A stretch of DNA of 6,783 nucleotides, taken from contig JAIRUO010000009.1 in NCBI GenBank assembly GCA_031254385.1, forward strand, positions 1 to 6,783, given 5' to 3'. Within the stretch, counting starts at the first letter, position 1. Each line of letters opens with the position of its first letter. The stretch is from Treponema sp. GTDB lineage: Bacteria > Spirochaetota > Spirochaetia > Treponematales > Breznakiellaceae. The notes under the pieces are model-generated. The model saw nothing but the letters and a program-made list of their open reading frames with translations. It made no database searches and was not told the origin of the DNA. Positions 5,310 to 6,783 of this stretch are shown here, in pieces. Position numbers and translations under genes: made by a program.

Positions 5310-6711
5310 GATTATAGATTTCTCCGTACTTAACTATATCCACGTTAGGATAGCCGTTCTCTGTCAGATAGGTCTTGAAGGCCTTTTGGGCTTTGGGCTC
5401 GCCGTGAACCATATAGATTTTTTTTAGGCGTGATGTGTCAATGGCCTTTAGCCAGGTAAGGGCCTCGGCATAATCGGCGTGGGCGCTGAATGAATTAAGC
5501 TCCTCAACTTCGGCGCGGAGTTTGATCCATTTACCGTGGATCTTTACTTCACTTTCTCTGCTGCGTATGCGCCGGCCCAGGGTGTTCTCTGCCATGTAGC
5601 CTACTATAAGGATAGTGTTATTGGGATCGCTTATATTATGGATCAGGTGGTGCTGTATGCGGCCTGCTTCGCACATGCCGTCCGCGGAGATTATGATGAG
5701 CGGGCCTTTCTTGCTGTTCAAAACCTTGGAATCCTGGACGCTGGTAATAAAGTGCAGCGAGTTAAAGCCAAAGGGATTTTTGTGGTGTTTAATAAAAGCT
5801 TCCTTGATGGCATCATCGTAGCATTCAGGATGAAGCTGGAAAATAGTGGTTGCGTTTGTTGCCATAGGCGAATCTACATAGATGGGGATTTCTGGCATTA
5901 ATCCTTTGTCTTCAAGAAGATGGAAATAATACACCAGTTCCTGGGTGCGCTCTATTGCAAAAGCCGGAATTAGAATCTTTCCCCGGTTTTTGACTGTTCG
6001 CTTAACAACTTCTTCCAGTCTCTGCAAGGCGTTATCCGTATCATCGTGACGCCTGTCGCCGTAGGTGCTTTCCAGGATTAGGTAATCCGGGGCTGGAGGT
6101 ATATCAGGATCCCGGACTATGGGTTTATTGCAGCGTCCCAGATCGCCAGAAGCAAGGATTTTTACTTCTTCTCCGTCTTTTTTTACCGTGATAAGAGCCA
6201 TGGCGGAACCCAGGATATGGCCCGCATCGAAAAATTCTAGGCTTACCCCGTCGCCTATCGGCATGGGTCGGTTATAAGAAATTCCTACGATCTGGCTTGT
6301 TGCCCCAATTGCGTCTTTTTCATCAAAAAGCGGGTCCCAGTCAAATTTTTCGCCATTTTTGTCAGCCTGCTTTTTAAGGTATTCTGCGTCACGGGCCTGG
6401 ATTTTTGCGGAGTCCATCATAATAATGTTGGCAATATCCCGCGTGGCCGGCGTAGCGAAGATATCCCCTTTGTACCCCTGTTTTACCAGGACGGGTAGAA
6501 GGCCGCAGTGATCAAGATGGCCGTGGGTCAGTATTGTCGCCTCAATGCGGTCCGCCGAGATGCCAAAATTGCGGTTTTTGCGGTCCGCATCCGCCCGGCT
6601 GCCCTGAAAGGCTCCGCAATCTATTAGATAACTTTTGCCTTCAATCTCAAGCACATGCTTGGAGCCTGTTACTTCCTCGGCGCCGCCGAGCGAATAAAAG
6701 TTGATATTCAT
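5302..6711 (-). CDS. Beta-CASP metallo-beta-lactamase-fold protein, probable ribonuclease
   Basis: This belongs to the bacterial branch of the CPSF-73/Ysh1 family, zinc-dependent nucleases acting on RNA (for example Thermus TTHA0252). At 469 residues it is slightly longer than TTHA0252 (about 431). The metal motifs are complete: THGHLDHCG with H63, H65, D67 and H68; H165 in DAGHILGSA; D190 in SGDLGR; and H436 in MVHGEP. The beta-CASP part shows ESTYGDR (E214), PAFAIERTQEL and SFSAHADY with H411. The segment IQARDAEYLKK (104-114) is also typical. There is no signal peptide, so it should be cytoplasmic. The N-terminus MNINFYSLGGAEEVTGS begins as homologues do, which supports this start although no ribosome site precedes it. 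Its stop overlaps the end of the isomerase gene by 8 bases. The RNA substrate cannot be told from sequence. Confidence 0.94.
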   Translation of the reverse strand: MNINFYSLGGAEEVTGSKHVLEIEGKSYLIDCGAFQGSRADADRKNRNFGISADRIEATILTHGHLDHCGLLPVLVKQGYKGDIFATPATRDIANIIMMDSAKIQARDAEYLKKQADKNGEKFDWDPLFDEKDAIGATSQIVGISYNRPMPIGDGVSLEFFDAGHILGSAMALITVKKDGEEVKILASGDLGRCNKPIVRDPDIPPAPDYLILESTYGDRRHDDTDNALQRLEEVVKRTVKNRGKILIPAFAIERTQELVYYFHLLEDKGLMPEIPIYVDSPMATNATTIFQLHPECYDDAIKEAFIKHHKNPFGFNSLHFITSVQDSKVLNSKKGPLIIISADGMCEAGRIQHHLIHNISDPNNTILIVGYMAENTLGRRIRSRESEVKIHGKWIKLRAEVEELNSFSAHADYAEALTWLKAIDTSRLKKIYMVHGEPKAQKAFKTYLTENGYPNVDIVKYGEIYNLT

Positions 6712-6783
6712 CGTGATTTAATATATCATGAAAAACTAAAAACTGTATACTGAAATTTTTGTATGCACAATTTAAGGAGTATG
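6712..6783. promoter_or_regulatory. Upstream region of the beta-CASP gene and probably of a rightward gene at the edge
   Basis: Leftward, TATATT (6725-6720 on the minus strand) ends 8 bases before the beta-CASP ATG, and no Shine-Dalgarno site is present. Rightward, TATACT (6746-6751) is followed by AAGGAG (6774-6779), a good ribosome site. The ATG at 6781 is only 1 base after it, too close for normal use, so the start may lie just beyond the window. An in-frame ATG at 6763 is another option. Nothing of the downstream product can be identified. Confidence 0.45.

Noticed and set aside
5536..5901. A plus-strand ORF of 121 codons opposite the beta-CASP gene.
   Set aside because: It is antisense to conserved motifs of the beta-CASP gene and has no ribosome site or recognisable domain.
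664..6730. A similar string, ATC(A/G)TGATTTAAT, before tag (668-680) and before the beta-CASP gene (6710-6722).
   Set aside because: It faces opposite ways relative to the two genes, is AT-rich and occurs only twice, so coincidence is likely.

Overview
The window reads as ordinary bacterial chromosome, most likely from a spirochaete of the Treponema group. The reasons are the secreted cyclophilin-FKBP fusion, a domain order known from treponemes, the dnaX-ybaB-recR cluster, and roughly even base composition. The genus is inferred from gene content alone.

Layout. At the left edge, on the minus strand, is the first 206 codons of 6-phosphogluconate dehydrogenase (gnd), cut by the window edge. 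Divergent from it is tag (3-methyladenine DNA glycosylase I). A 445-base gene-free stretch follows (1294-1738). It is largely filled by two long imperfect palindromes of about 120 bases each (1291-1410 and 1549-1666) with a spacer between them. Next come dnaX (clamp-loader tau subunit), ybaB (nucleoid-associated protein) and recR (recombination mediator), spaced 1 base apart and then overlapping by 4, so almost surely one operon. After a 67-base gap with a tandem ATAGCTAT repeat comes an exported dual-family peptidyl-prolyl isomerase. Its stop codon overlaps the 3' end of a convergent minus-strand beta-CASP metallo-beta-lactamase-fold protein, probably a ribonuclease. The last 72 bases are a short region upstream of that gene and probably of a rightward gene beginning at or beyond the edge.

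The genes cover DNA repair and replication (tag, dnaX, ybaB, recR), central metabolism (gnd), protein folding outside the cytoplasm and RNA processing. The families are all known. The most interesting signals are in how the genes are expressed. First, dnaX carries a run of ten A's at the start of its tail-encoding part, followed at once by a 7-bp hairpin, and both other frames hit stops soon after. That is the layout expected for slippage or frameshifting that yields a short gamma-like subunit. Second, tag, dnaX and the isomerase gene have no convincing Shine-Dalgarno site and each carries a -10-like hexamer exactly 6 bases before the ATG, which suggests leaderless transcripts. Third, the two palindromes in front of dnaX are unexplained, and the first starts on the tag stop codon and is flanked by TA dinucleotides. 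I found no wholly new multi-gene system here.
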